Assembly: GCA_001600615.1 (NCBI GenBank)
Contig: BCKK01000007.1
Coordinates: forward strand, 248,001-312,000
Direction of reading: 5' to 3'
Source of the DNA: Dioszegia crocea
Lineage: Eukaryota; Basidiomycota; Tremellomycetes; Tremellales; Bulleribasidiaceae
DNA length: 64,000 nucleotides
Positions 45,134 to 57,176 of the stretch are shown piece by piece. How positions within the stretch are numbered: the first letter of the stretch is position 1; every line of letters starts with the position of its first letter. The position numbers and the translations under genes are program-made. The notes beneath the pieces were generated by a model that made no database searches, had not been told where the DNA came from, and saw nothing but the letters and a program-made list of their open reading frames with translations.

Positions 45134-48100
45134 ATGGCGCCCTTATTCAGCTCAATGACTATCTCAAACGACGCTCCGACCTCCCCTAAACGGCGTAACC
45201 GTCTCCTTGGCCGACCATCCTTCTTCTCCCGTCCGTCCGTCAGTAGCACAACGAGCTCTACAACTCTGAACCCTCTCGATTCCCATCCATTACCCAACTA
45301 CGCTCCTTCCCTTCCTCCCAAAGACCCCCTCCCGCTCGGCACAAGCAAAAGCATCGATATTGCAGCTTTCCTCTCTTCCCGCCCTTCCCAATCCCTCCCT
45401 ACACCAGACGACGATAGTGCCGAACAGCTCAAGGTGTCTCTCCTCCCTTCGGCACTGAGCAACTCTTCCCTAGGTCCTTCATCCGCTCCCAATGGCCCTA
45501 CACCCAGCACAAGCCTTGGTGGAATTAGCGCTTCCACAAGCCGTAATACCGTCTTACCCGCTAGTCACCCCATCCTCACTAGCTCAGGATCAACTTTCCT
45601 CCCTCCTTCCCTCGCCCTCGGATTCGAATTGCAGGAGACTGAAAATGGTAAGGCCTTGCCGACACTTGCGTCAGCTATCAAATTGCCTTCTCCTGCTCGG
45701 CCAGAAGGAGTGTCGGTGGGCGAGAAGACAGGAGTGGAAAGTGTCATTACGCGGAAACCTGTACCTGGATTATCACAGAGTGATATTCAAGCCAACACTA
45801 CCCTACCTGCTCCAACCTATATCCCTATATCTTCCGCGCCCGCTCCGACATCCACACTCCCCCGCTCAACATCCGGTACTTCCATCTTCGGCTCGACTCG
45901 ACTGGGCCGAATCACTTCGCGATCTTCAGTCCTGAAGAACACATCGGAAGAGACCAGTAAACAAGGCGCGGGAATGAGTCTTGGGAGGCGAATCAGTCGT
46001 CGATTGAGTATAGACCATATCCGGCCTATGTTCAATGGGGGTTCTACCAAACGGAGGATGGCCCTAGGTAATGGTGGGCAGGAAGGGGGAAAGATGGATA
46101 TTCAACGTTGGGTGCAAGGGGCGGTATCGGGGGTAGAAGCTGGCGAGGCACCTCCGATCATACCAGCGACAACGACGGCGACGGCGATGGCGACAGGGAC
46201 TGGAGACGGAGGGGAAAGATCAGAGAAGGACACTCAAGTCAAAGCGAAAGAACGCCTAGTTCTGCCCGGTATCAGAACTTGGCGATCGAAATTCTCATCG
46301 TCCAAGATCCCTCCTCCCTCAAAACCAAAACAGGCGGCTGGTTCCGGTACGAGCTATACCGAGTCTGTCCGAAGTCAACGCCTGGATTCATGGGTAGATG
46401 TAGGGTCGGTCCGGTCGAACTTCAGTGGATATGCCGGCGGGCAGGGTCAGCAGGGTACGTCGAGAGGTTTGGCAGGTGCTTTGAGGCGGATGGAAGGGGT
46501 GGATAGTCCCGCAACGATCAGTGTTGTAGAGGCGTCCGAATCAGCAGATGTCGGTAAGTTCTCCTTTTCCTCTCTTCCCTCGGATGGACGCTGATTGTTT
46601 AGCGGTCGAACCTCCTATCGTCTCGCCTCCAACTATCACCCTCCCCTCCACCCGTATCCGAGAAGCTGAGCCTGGAACCAACTCTCCCCTAGACCCCTCT
46701 GCCCAACGCTCCGCCGCGCTCCTCAACTCACTCCTCGCTCGTCCATCCGACGAAGCCATCGCGGCTGCCCATCTTCCCCCTACCACATCATCCACCCGCA
46801 CTACGCCGGGCTTCCCAACTTCTATATCGGCGTCTTCTCTCGCACCGCCTACCTCCCTCATGTCCCCTGCAGCAGACGACAAGTCGCTACTTGAGCCTAT
46901 GCGCTCACCCCCACCCGAGTTGCCTATTCCCGGCCGGACAGCGGTGGGGGTGATTACTGAGGCTGAGGAAATCGTCAGAGAGGTCCGATCGGTAGCGGCG
47001 ATCCCGACGGTTCCGGCGGGCGATAACGAGCTTGAATCAAACCCCACCGTCAATCCTGGGCAATTCGAAGATGCCCCTTCTCCCCTACACCCATCAGTCT
47101 CCAGATCATCCCTTGCCCACCCCGAATCCGGCCTTTCATTCCATACCGCCCAATCCTCCGAACATACCGAGACCGAAGCTGTCGAAACCATCATTACCCT
47201 CCCATCCTCTCAAAGCAAATCAGCAATATCCACTTCGAGCCTCATTGAGCGAACAGAGAGGGAGCAAGGCGAAGGATGGTGGTCTGCACCTCGGATCCGA
47301 CCAGAGACTATCGTACCAGGCGGAGCTGTCACTCGATCGACGTTCATAACTGGTCCCCGGTCCTCACTCGATAGTGGGAACGGATCACCCGTCAGACCAC
47401 GTAAATCCGAAGATCGAAGACGACAATCCACTTCAATCATCTTTGATAGTGGTCGTCGACCCGTAGCGTCCGCTGTGGCAAAATTCGAATCTGCCAATAA
47501 TATACCCAATTCACCTCGACGCAGTATCCTCCGTCCGTCCAAGCTCCAATTCGCCGATGCGGATGAGAGTGTCGATGGTGATTGTGGTGGGGATGTTGAG
47601 ACGCCTACTCGCTCCACCGCAGTCTCGCGGCGTGTGAAGGTTTCAACAACGAATGAGGTTCGGGCGGTCTCGCCTGTTACGAGCAACAGAACTCGGCATC
47701 GTCGAGATTCCACGACCGACTCATTCTCAAAACTCTTCTTCGCTCCCCTTCCCGCGCCGGGAATCATCGGTGCGTCTCCCTCGGCGGGCAGGCCAGACGA
47801 AGTGACGCGCCTGCGGGAAAGACATGCGCTGGAGCTGGACGCATTGGTGTCGGCATTGACAGCTGCCAAGGCGGAGAATGACGAATTGAGGGGATATGCG
47901 ACGAGAGCGGTCAAGGCGTTGGAGGAGGAGACTGCATTGAGAAAACATGCGCAAAAGATGATAGAGTTGTTGGAAGCGAGACTGGAAGGTTTGATGGGAA
48001 GTAAGCAGGATTTAGAATTCCGACCTGAGTTGAGCTGTGAGTCAATCGGTTTCCTTGAGATTGAGATCGGAGCTGATAAGGCCAGCAATAAGATTGACTC

Positions 48101-48270
48101 AACCCGGATCTGTCAGTCGTCGTACGAGCAGAATGCTCGAGGAGGCTTCGTTTGACTCCTCGCCATCTAGGCGGCTCAGGCGGGGTTGCACACGATCGAC
48201 AGATGTCCATATGAACGCGGATGAGTTTGGGCGATTGGAGGGGTCAGAGTCAAATTTGGCGAGGCGGTAG
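45134..48270 (+). CDS. Large Ser/Pro-rich disordered protein with a C-terminal coiled coil
   Basis: Three exons: 45134 to about 46554, about 46604 to 48034, and a last exon ending at 48270. ATG 45134 sits in an ideal context (ACCACCATGG). The product is roughly 1,000 residues. Most is low-complexity Ser/Thr/Pro with basic patches: SPKRRNRLLGRPSFFSRPSV, LGRRISRRLSIDHIRPMFNG, TRTWRSKFSSSKIPPPSKP. Near the C terminus is a coiled coil: LRERHALELDALVSALTAAK, AENDELRGYATRAVKALEEE, TALRKHAQKMIELLEARLEG. The tail contains RRTSRMLEEASFDSSPSRRL. Intron 2 (GTGAGTCAATCGG...AGCTGATAAGGCCAG) joins phase 1 and gives a better C terminus than read-through. It may be a cytoskeletal or polarity scaffold, which is inference from composition only. 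No family recognised. Confidence 0.65.
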
Positions 48271-48494
48271 GAGGGGACAAGGCGTTACAGTGAGATTGAT
48301 ATCCGAGAAGATCATGTATGTTGTTAGCTCTGGATACTGCTCCCCATCTCAGCGTTCAGCCTTTTCTGTATTTGTCGCTGTTGAGATGGGTGTAGAATCG
48401 CATCGCACCTCCGACCATGGCGCTCTGAGACCTCAGACCTCCGCATCGCTCAGCCATACCCCCATTCCTTCATCCGAGTTTCTGCTTCTTCTTC

Positions 48495-49145
48495 TTATAG
48501 CGCCTTAACTTCCACCTGAATCCTCTTTCCATTCCCTTGTGCCCTTCTCCACAATTGCCCATATCGACCCATACCCGCCTGTTCTGTTCGATAAGATTGA
48601 GCGGCGTGAAGAGCATAAGGAGATTCAGTACGGATCACCTGTGTCGTCAGTATCCATCCTAGTACATTGTAACCGAACAGAGCAACGGGCAACGTACAGA
48701 TCCTATACTCATAAAGAACCCGAATGTCGCGGCTGAAGAAAGCATATATTGACTGAGTGTGGCAACTACGCCTCTTGGTCCTGGACCGCCACTGCGTATA
48801 TCAGCTTTGCGTGTCTTGATCTCCATTTGGGGTACAACAAGCCACAAGGTAGAGAACGACTAAGCGGGTAGTGGAACTCACCGCATGATTGAGAATGAAC
48901 CAAAGATGAATCCGATTGTAAGTCCCACACCGGCTGGTTTGTTTAGCAACCTCATCATTCATCCTCATACAATAAAGATTGTGTAATAGATGACTGTGGA
49001 CTTACTACCCATGACTGCACCCATCTTCACTAAGAGGCCATTAGCCAAAATCCATCACACCGGATATCACAGTCCGGATGAAGGACAGGGACTCACTCTT
49101 GTCAATCGTCGACCCGCCCGCGGTCGTAGCTGGAGGGGGAGGCAT
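48495..49145 (-). CDS. MGR2: TIM23-associated protein MGR2 / ROMO1 homologue
   Basis: Small two-span inner mitochondrial membrane protein that couples TIM21 to TIM23 and controls lateral release of preproteins. Start ATG 49145 ([16 protein letters not shown]), spliced to KMGAVMG, then [50 protein letters not shown] and VIRTE. This follows the family pattern of DKxKMG, a Gly-zipper first span, GPGP, LxQYMLxSxATFGxFMSIGS and IR. The C-terminal extension after VIRTE ([20 protein letters not shown], then WRRAQG) is found in fungal Mgr2 but not in animal ROMO1. Four introns, including one with donor GTACGT after GS. Converges with the gene at 45134-48270. Confidence 0.88.
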
Positions 49146-49558
49146 TTTCGGCTGATCGTTTGTCTGGACTGAAGTGAGGGTGAAGATGGTCTGGTGGACT
49201 TGAGGCAAAATGAGATGGCTATGGCAGGGTTGCAAGTCAATACCCCTTTTGCCGCCCAGGCTGCCGCGCAAAAAAGGCGGCGAGCATCTAATCCGTGCGT
49301 CGATCTAAGCAACAGGCCCTAGTTCGCCTCATCGCCTGACAAGGTGTCCTACTGAAGCACAGGACATGCCAGCGCTTAACGTACTTCTAACCTAGTACTG
49401 TACTAGCACAAAGCGAGATGAGGAATATCAAAAGACACTGATTTTCATACATTTTAAGGGGTTTCCACTAATCTCCCTAACCTTTTCACCCTCCCTAGCT
49501 CCTCCTCTCCTCTCTTCCCCGTATTGTTTTCCTTATCTCACTAGCCAGATCTTCAGAT
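49146..49558. other. Intergenic, no gene recognised
   Basis: About 410 bp between the MGR2 start and the stop of the GBP2-like gene, both minus strand. It holds the MGR2 promoter and the 3' UTR of the upstream gene, with a TCCC/CTCC-rich strip at 49480-49530. Nothing else supported. Confidence 0.45.
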
Positions 49559-52474
49559 CTAAGCAGGCTGAGTACCCGTAGCAGCGCCCGAAGTAAACTC
49601 ATGCCACCTGGGGTTGAACTGAACACCTGCCAACGTCAGCTTCCAACCTAAACCCATACGTGGGAGGGGCAAAACTCACCGAGAGGTCGTCCACCGTATA
49701 GATAACCTGTAAACCTTTCACCGGCAGTTTGGGCTTCTTCAGTCTGACCAAACTGTACGATACCCTCTCCTTTTGACCTGGTACCCTCCATGAGCATTTC
49801 GGCGAACGCGACGGTTCCGACGGTTTCGAATAGCTCGACGAGGTCTTCGTTGGAGGTTGACCAGGGGAGCTGCGAGTATCAGCAAGAAAGTCCAGGGTAG
49901 AGGATAGGGTAGAATGTAGTAGATGGAGATATCTGCCGGGTAGGAATGACAAGAATAACAGGAGTCAGGGCCTCAACTCACATTTCGTACCAAAATCTGC
50001 TGGTTAGGCTCAGCAGGAACAGCCGCAACAGGCGGCACCGCCCCACCCTGCCCATCCACATCCATCCCTCCACCCGCAGTCGCAACTCCCCCACCGGCCC
50101 CATTCGCCGCACCGCCAGCCGGACCATTATAATCCGCATACAAATCATTTGTAAATGCTCTTCCACCCTGATGGCCCATAGCTCCAGGATGACCACCAGC
50201 GGCGAAACCACCGGCGAAACCACCCCTGAAACCACCTCGGAATCCACCCCGAGGGAATCCTGCACCACCAGCAAATCCACCTCGGAATCCTGGAGGACCA
50301 CCGAAACCGCCTCGACCACCCATGAAACCACCTCGGAACCCACCGCGGAATCCACCGCCGAAGCCTGGTCCACCGTTGTTGAAGCGGTCTTCCCGAACTT
50401 CGAGAATTGATCCGAACCAGTCGAAACCGTTGAACATTCCTGCGGTTTGTCAGTCTCTGACTCAAGGAACGCAAGCTTAGAACTTACCGATAGCTGCTTT
50501 GGCATCTTCTGGGTTAACAAACACGACCGTTCCGTTACCCTTGGGTCGACCGTCTGGGAACATGCCAATGTCGGCACGGATCACTTCACCCGATTGACGC
50601 ATGAGGTCTTTGAGGTCTTGCCATGATGCTTGGAGGGGTACCTGATGGTTTAGCTGAAATCCCCACGGCGAATCTCAACGGGGAGTATCAACACCAAAGG
50701 CAAAGCTCACATTGCCCACAAACAAGTTCCGGTTGGCAGGGTTGGCACCACCGGTGAATGATCGAGCTTCACCCATTGCGAGTCCGATTTTACCAGGAAT
50801 GGGCACTGAGCCGAATCGTGCAGTCTCTTCTCGGTCCTTTAGATACAGTCAGCTTTGGCCAATTTCTGACACCAAAATCTCATCCACCACCGCCTCTTCT
50901 TTTTCCCTTCCGCTTCTTTCCCAACCTACTCCTCCTCCTCCTCCTCCTCCTCAATCCTCTTATCATTCACTCTCGTGCAAAACGACCAGAACCCGCACTC
51001 ACCTCGCGAATAAATACAGACCGACCCATAAAAGGCTTATCTGCCAATTCATCCTTGGCCTTTCTGGCATCTTCCTGAGAAACGAATTCGACAATACTAC
51101 TGTATCAGCTTTTTCCTCAACCTCATCAGAGGATCAATTGAAAAAAGAAACTCACCCGCATCCCTTGGATTGACCAGCGGGAGTCGTAAGGATTTCCGCA
51201 AAGACGACATCTCCAGCTACACCATCCATCAACCATTGTCCTTTATCCTTTACGTCACGCCAAATCCAAGCCCAGAATAGAGAAACGCCACGCCACGCCG
51301 CGCCTGAATGCCTTACCTCGCCGACCGGGAGATAGGGTGTGCGAGTAGTATGGCCCAGTATAGGAGCAAGGACGATAGGTCCGCGTTGCCCTCCTGGCGG
51401 GATGTCGAGTTTCCCTTATACCTCCCGGCCGGCCTACTCTTCACCACCAAACCTGACCCTTACCCAGATCAACCCAGATCTACCCAGCATCCCCGGCTAG
51501 GCATATGCCTCAGGGCAGATGCTCATTCCCCTGTCTTCTCCAATCATCCATCCAAGCCCCGATCCAACCCTGTCCCCTCTCCGTCCATCAATCCGACTCC
51601 CGACCCGATCCAAACCCGATCCAAAGCCAACCCACTCCAACCCAATCCAACCGATCCAAAGAAGAAAACGCCAACCCACCAGGCTTCATAAACGCCTCCA
51701 AATCCTTATAATTACAATCATACGCCAAATTACCCACATAAAGCCTATTCTCGCGTTTAGAAACCTTAGCATGCGCCTCGGCTTCTTCCGCGGGTGCATT
51801 CATGGGTCCACCGACGGATTTTTCCCATTCTTGCCTAGGCGCACCGTACTTGCCTCTACCGTGCAGTGTTGTTGGTGGGGCACGGCTTGACATGTCGCGG
51901 TCTCCTCTTCGCGGCTCGGGGCTGCGCTCACGTCGGCTACTGCGGTGTTCTCCACGGTCGTGGGATCGTGAGCGGGATCGACGGTCTGAGCGTGCAGGTC
52001 GGGGCGAACGGGAACGAGAGTGGTGGCGCTGAGATGTTAGCGTGTGCGGGGTGCTTTGGGGGAATTTGGATGGGTAGATGGGAACGAGTGGGTAGGTGGA
52101 GAGTGGGACAAGAGAGGTAGAGGGGACAAAGGGATATATAGGCCCATGTAAGTCCTAAGGAAGGGGTACCACACCGGTCACCGTAAAGGTCCTCACTCTC
52201 CCCCAACAACTCAAACCAAGATTTACTCACTCTGTGACCCCTCTCATCATCCCTATCCCGCCGTCTCTCCCTGCTTCTACTCCTATCGCGTTCCCTCTCC
52301 CGATCATCCTTCCTCGGTCGATCGTCTGTAACCCCCGTCAGCCCTTTGTCCTAGTCTCGCCTATCCGTCCTGTCCATCCCATCCCCTACGCCCTTCCCCC
52401 TTCCCATCCCCCACCACTCCCGTCCACCGATGAGGATCCAGCTCACCGTCTCTCATTTCTCTATCGTCTTCCAT
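49559..52474 (-). CDS. SR/RGG mRNA-binding protein with three RRMs, GBP2/HRB1-type
   Basis: Nuclear shuttling RNA-binding protein linked to mRNA export and splicing control. Start ATG 52474 (MEDDREMRDG) leads into an Arg/Asp/Ser-rich domain (RERERDRSRSRERRRDRD; RRSRSRSHDRGEHRSSRRER), the SR-like region. RRM1: ENRLYVGNLAYDCNYKDLEA, VVFAEILTTPAGQSKGCGIV. RRM2: NRNLFVGNVPLQASWQDLKD, GRPKGNGTVVFVNPEDAKAA. A Gly-rich RGG/FGG domain follows (GGFRGGFRGGFMGGRGGFGG), then RRM3: NQQILVRNLPWSTSNEDLVE, GEGIVQFGQTEEAQTAGERF. The stop is at 49559-49561. Two introns are far longer than usual: 52029-52230 (202 nt) and 51217-51679 (463 nt), the latter inside RRM1. A (CTC)n tract lies in a smaller intron at 50929-50952. 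The three-RRM order with RGG between RRM2 and RRM3 fits yeast GBP2/HRB1. It shares a 212-bp promoter region with GRIM-19. Confidence 0.88.
50929..50952. repeat. (CTC)n trinucleotide repeat in an intron
   Basis: About eight tandem CTC units (GAG on the coding strand) inside an intron of the GBP2-like gene. The tract is pyrimidine-only on the plus strand. Probably a simple-sequence expansion; it might influence polypyrimidine or purine-rich splicing signals. Confidence 0.85.
51217..51679 (-). other. Long G-rich intron within RRM1 of the GBP2-like gene
   Basis: On the coding strand the intron starts GTGGGTTGGCG and ends GTAG, with phase 1 kept (KPG|GDVVFAE). It holds many GGTTGG, GGGTTGG and GGATCGGG units (51570-51660) and is open in one frame over its first 60 codons (51497-51679). 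Long conserved introns with alternative ('poison') splicing are well known in SR-protein genes of other eukaryotes; whether this one acts so is inference. Confidence 0.5.
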
Positions 52475-52686
52475 TGTAGATGTATATATTAGATGGGTAA
52501 GGTGTGATGTATAGTATGTAGGGTGGAATTAGTGCTCGCTAAGCCGGGGACAAGGCGGAACCATATACCTGCACGTGGAAATACTTCCGTTCCCCCTATA
52601 GGCTGCAATGCACCACCCAGGTCCAATGATGTATAACCTATACCATACCCCTACCATACATTCACACAGCAAGGTGATAGTTAGCC

Positions 52687-53335
52687 ATGTCGCATGGGTT
52701 CAGACAGTAAGTGTCGTCTTGTATCTGGCGGCCGACAAAAATCAATCGCGGAGATGCGATATCGACTTCAGGAGCTATTCGTTCTAGAGTCGACACTGAT
52801 GTATTCAGAGATATGCCCCCACCGGGAGGGTATGAGTCGATTAAATATAAGCGGAACTTGCCTATTAGAGGTCCGGGAGGGCTTGTCATCTTTGGAGGAG
52901 TAATGGCGGTTTGTGCGTATGGGTTCTGGAGAGTCGGTATGGGGAATTTGGAGAAGCGGTAAGTTGGTTTTGGCTAGCGTATGAGGTGAAGAGAGAACAA
53001 GACAGGAAAGCCTATGGGAAGGCTATGACGAGGAATAGGGAATGAGTCGCATTCATCTTGTTGTTCCTGCGCTAACCCCCCAGTGAGCTCCAGAGAGAAC
53101 AAGCATGGTCAAGGATCTACCTCGTCCCTCTCGTTCTGGCCGAACAGGATCGTGACGCTTATCGGAGACATCAAGCAGCTCTGGCGAGAGAGAAGGAGAT
53201 TATGAAGGATGTTCATGGATGGGAGGTGAGTCTGATACCAGGCTACAGTTGGGTCATGAGCTGACAATGTGACAGGTCGGGAAGAGCGCGTATAATACTA
53301 AAAGATATACACCGAGTACGATCGTGGTGCTATGA
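52687..53335 (+). CDS. NADH:ubiquinone oxidoreductase (complex I) subunit GRIM-19/NDUFA13
   Basis: Accessory subunit of respiratory complex I with one N-terminal membrane span. Exon 1 (52687-52706) gives MSHGFRQ; after the intron come DMPPPGGYESIKYKRNLPIR, GPGGLVIFGGVMAVCAYGFWRVG (the span), NLEKR, then after a longer intron (52962-53081) ELQREQAWSRIYLVPLVLAE, QDRDAYRRHQAALAREKEIM and KDVHGWEVGKSAYNTKRY, ending TPSTIVVL. The MPPPGGY...I.YKRNLP...G motif and the RI.LxPLLxAE-like helix are diagnostic. The product is about 122 aa, near the usual length. Its presence implies a complex I-containing respiratory chain, absent from Saccharomyces but usual in basidiomycetes. Confidence 0.92.
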
Positions 53336-54212
53336 GCGAGCGGCTAGGTGGATGGGTGGGTGTATGGAAGTTAGATGGGATGGGGGTATGGTGCTTGATT
53401 TGGAGGCGTGTGATGGGGAATGGGTAGAGGTGGAGGTCGGAAGACCGGCATGTATTTTCCTTTGACATTCGTTTGGGACCCAGTTGCGGTAGTGGCTAAT
53501 CTTGGACTGGGGGTGTTGTTGATGGCTTATAGCCAATACTGACTGAAGGTTAAGGATGAACAGCGGGATTATGTCAAAGCTTCAGGGGTCGTAGGTCTGG
53601 TCTTACGCGCTCAGACCTTCAGAATCTCAGCTATCGAGGCTCGCCCACACCTACCGATTTCCTCATTTCGAATCTTACCAGTATATCCTCTGTCGACTGA
53701 TATGAGTCATGCTTGAGCTTCTCTGCTTTTCCATGTCACGCTATTCCTCCTCGCAACTTAATTGCCACCTTGGCGAAAGCTATAACCCATAAGCTCTTCT
53801 GATCGAATCGGAATGAGAGCTCGCACAGCGACAGTAGAAGATGTCTGGAGATGGCAGTTGAGTCAATCGGAGCGGCTAGAACTCTTGCAGCACAAAGTGG
53901 GTATGATGCAAGTGTATGTGCACCGGTCTATAATCGTACACTATCAACAGTGAACGCATCTTTCCTGGCACGCGTCGAGAATGTCCAGATAAGTCATTGA
54001 TCGATCAACAAAAAGTCGGATGCGGTCACTGTGCTGCCATCTTCCAGAAGATAAGATTGCTGGTGCGCTATCAAAAGATACATGCGTCGACGCCTAAAGC
54101 GGACTAAACAACTACAAAAAGCTAGACGAAAAGCGAAAGAATAGAACGTGAAGTTCCCAATAGCCCAAAAGCCCTTCCAAGTGGTCGAGCAGGCCCAACA
54201 GTCCGAGGCTGA
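53336..54212. other. Convergent intergenic region, no gene recognised
   Basis: About 880 bp between the convergent stops of GRIM-19 and histone H4. There is no long frame with protein-like content. The part at 53750-54130 has mixed composition and could hide a small non-coding RNA; I could not identify C/D or H/ACA boxes or a tRNA with confidence. Confidence 0.4.
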
Positions 54213-55280
<1,068 letters not shown>

Positions 55281-57011
55281 ATGAGTCGTATACCCGCCGC
55301 ACGAAGTCAATCGGGTCTGATCCCTACCTCAAGTCCCACACCTCCCACTCGTCCACTCGATACCTCACGAGCTGGCCGAACAAAAGAACCCGCACATCTT
55401 CCATTTCATCGTAGACTGCTTTTCCCAACTTTACCTATTGATCAACCCTTACCGGCCATTATCCAAACTTCGAAGAGGCCCGAGCTTGACATTTTAAATG
55501 ATCGGTATGTCCCCCACGCACACGGCAGACCTATCAAGTCTCTCTATACCAAGAATCTACCGAACTGACTCTATTTCAGGCTATACCACCTCATTGCCCT
55601 AATTCTCCGCGCCTACGTCCAATCATGGTATCCCCGTTTCTCACGCGATCGGACCCTCCTCCCTACCCTTTCGTCCCGAATAATCATCCCTGTCCTCTCC
55701 CCAATCCTTACGGGAATCCATAATGACCCAGATCGGATAATCCACTTCATCCTACTCGACCTCCCATCTATCCTAACATTACACTGGTCAACATATTGGC
55801 AAGCGCGCCAATCCCAACTTATGGCTCCTCATCTTTTCCCGCCTGCAACCGATATCCCCATACCCAACGCCGGCCCACTGCAGGGTATAGACAAGATATA
55901 TCACTCTCGCCTCCCTGTCTTATCCGTCTATCCATCACCCACCCCCCAAACCCAACCCCTGGCTCCTGATACTCCCTATCGTCGCCCAATCCCCATGGGC
56001 CAATACACCCTGTCTCCCCTATATCTCACCTCACTCGCTGACGCCCTACTGCGCCTCCATCTCCCTGTTGCCGAATATGCCTGTACGGCCGAACGAATCA
56101 TGGCGCGTGAGATTGTAGGTCGGGTGGTACTAGGTGCGGTCTGTACGAAATTGGGAGAAGGGTGGTTTTGGTGGAATCTGGGGCTCAAATTGATGGTGGA
56201 TTCTCCGTCAGTCCGACCAGACTCTAAGAAAAATCCAGAGGGGTCGCCCAAAGAGGGGCCGGCAAAGATACTAGATACCGCCTTTGCCCTCTTCTGGAAG
56301 GTATATCACACCCTACTCCTCCTTTGGTCTTTCGTCATCTCGGTTTCAGCAAGATATACAGCTTCACCACCTACAGAAGAGAGATATAAAGACTGTGTGG
56401 GACCCTGGATGGCATTAGGGCGGGAAGTCCTCGGGGTGGATGGCAGGCCTGGGGTATCACCCAAGAGGTGGGGTTTGAGATTAGCTTGGGGAGTTTTGGA
56501 AGTTATCATCAGCCTGATGAGTCCTCTTATTGATCGGTAAGCTCAGTTTCGCCATACTGTCTGAAGGAATTAAGCTTACATGGCCAGGATACTGCCCCAT
56601 CTGATCCGATCAACACTTACCCCTTCCCTCTCTCTACGCCTTGTAGATCTCGGCGAACGTCTCCTTTTCCCACTAGATGGATATCCAGCACCGTCACCTC
56701 CGGACCTTACGCCTGAAGAAGCTGTGGCCGTCAGGGACGCGTTCGAACTGCGTCTGAGAGTAATGATTCCACGTAAGCTCACAGTCATCTACCCTTTTCA
56801 AATCTTAGGAGGTATTGGTAATGAGCTGACTAAGCTAGGTTATGTGCAAAGTATTTTCTTTCCCCATCATTCGGATATTGGCGCTATGCTCGACCCACTG
56901 GATAATCCCGGGTGTAATGCCCATTTAATAGCCATGTTGGTAGATAGTATTGTAGGTGTTTTGGAGCCCGGCTTGGTCGTTCCCCTACCCCCAGATCCTG
57001 TCATTCAGTAA
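55281..57011 (+). CDS. PXA-domain protein (PX-associated domain)
   Basis: Start ATG 55281 (MSRIPAARSQSGLIPTSSPT), a Pro/Ser-rich N terminus, then after the intron at 55504-55579 the PXA domain: RLYHLIALILRAYVQSWYPR, FSRDRTLLPTLSSRIIIPVL, IIHFILLDLPSILTLHWSTY. Later helices include MGQYTLSPLYLTSLADALLR, AREIVGRVVLGAVCTKLGEG and WFWWNLGLKLM, a hydrophobic helix TLLLLWSFVISVSARY, then KRWGLRLAWGVLEVIISLMS. A last intron (56774-56838 region) precedes GYVQSIFFPHHSDIGAML and the end VVPLPPDPVIQ at 57011. PXA domains occur with or without PX/RGS domains in endosomal sorting proteins; no PX or RGS domain is seen here. Membrane or endosome association is inference. Confidence 0.8.
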
Positions 57012-57176
57012 GGATCAGTAGATATCTGTGTCTGTGTAGCTTCCACATGTTGTATATCGTACATAACCCAATTGACAGTTGTATATTTGATTTATACAAT
57101 ATACAGTGTGTTATACCAAAGACTCATTGCAAACTGATTATCCAAGATAAGATAAGGCCCCTCCATCCGGCCAGCC

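Noticed and set aside
49946..50410. Plus-strand Thr/Ser/Glu-rich frame opposite the RGG domain
   Set aside because: It is the complement of the GGN/CGN-rich codons of the RGG repeats and has no independent start or promoter.
51497..51679. 60-codon Trp/Gly-rich frame in the GBP2-like gene region
   Set aside because: It is intronic sequence; the RRM1 frame resumes only after splicing to 51216. Kept as an intron observation rather than a gene.
53750..54130. Possible snoRNA or other structured RNA in the GRIM-19/H4 gap
   Set aside because: No convincing box C (RTGATGA) with box D (CTGA) pair flanked by complementary ends, and no ACA box with hairpins, could be found by eye. A covariance-model search (Infernal/Rfam) would decide.
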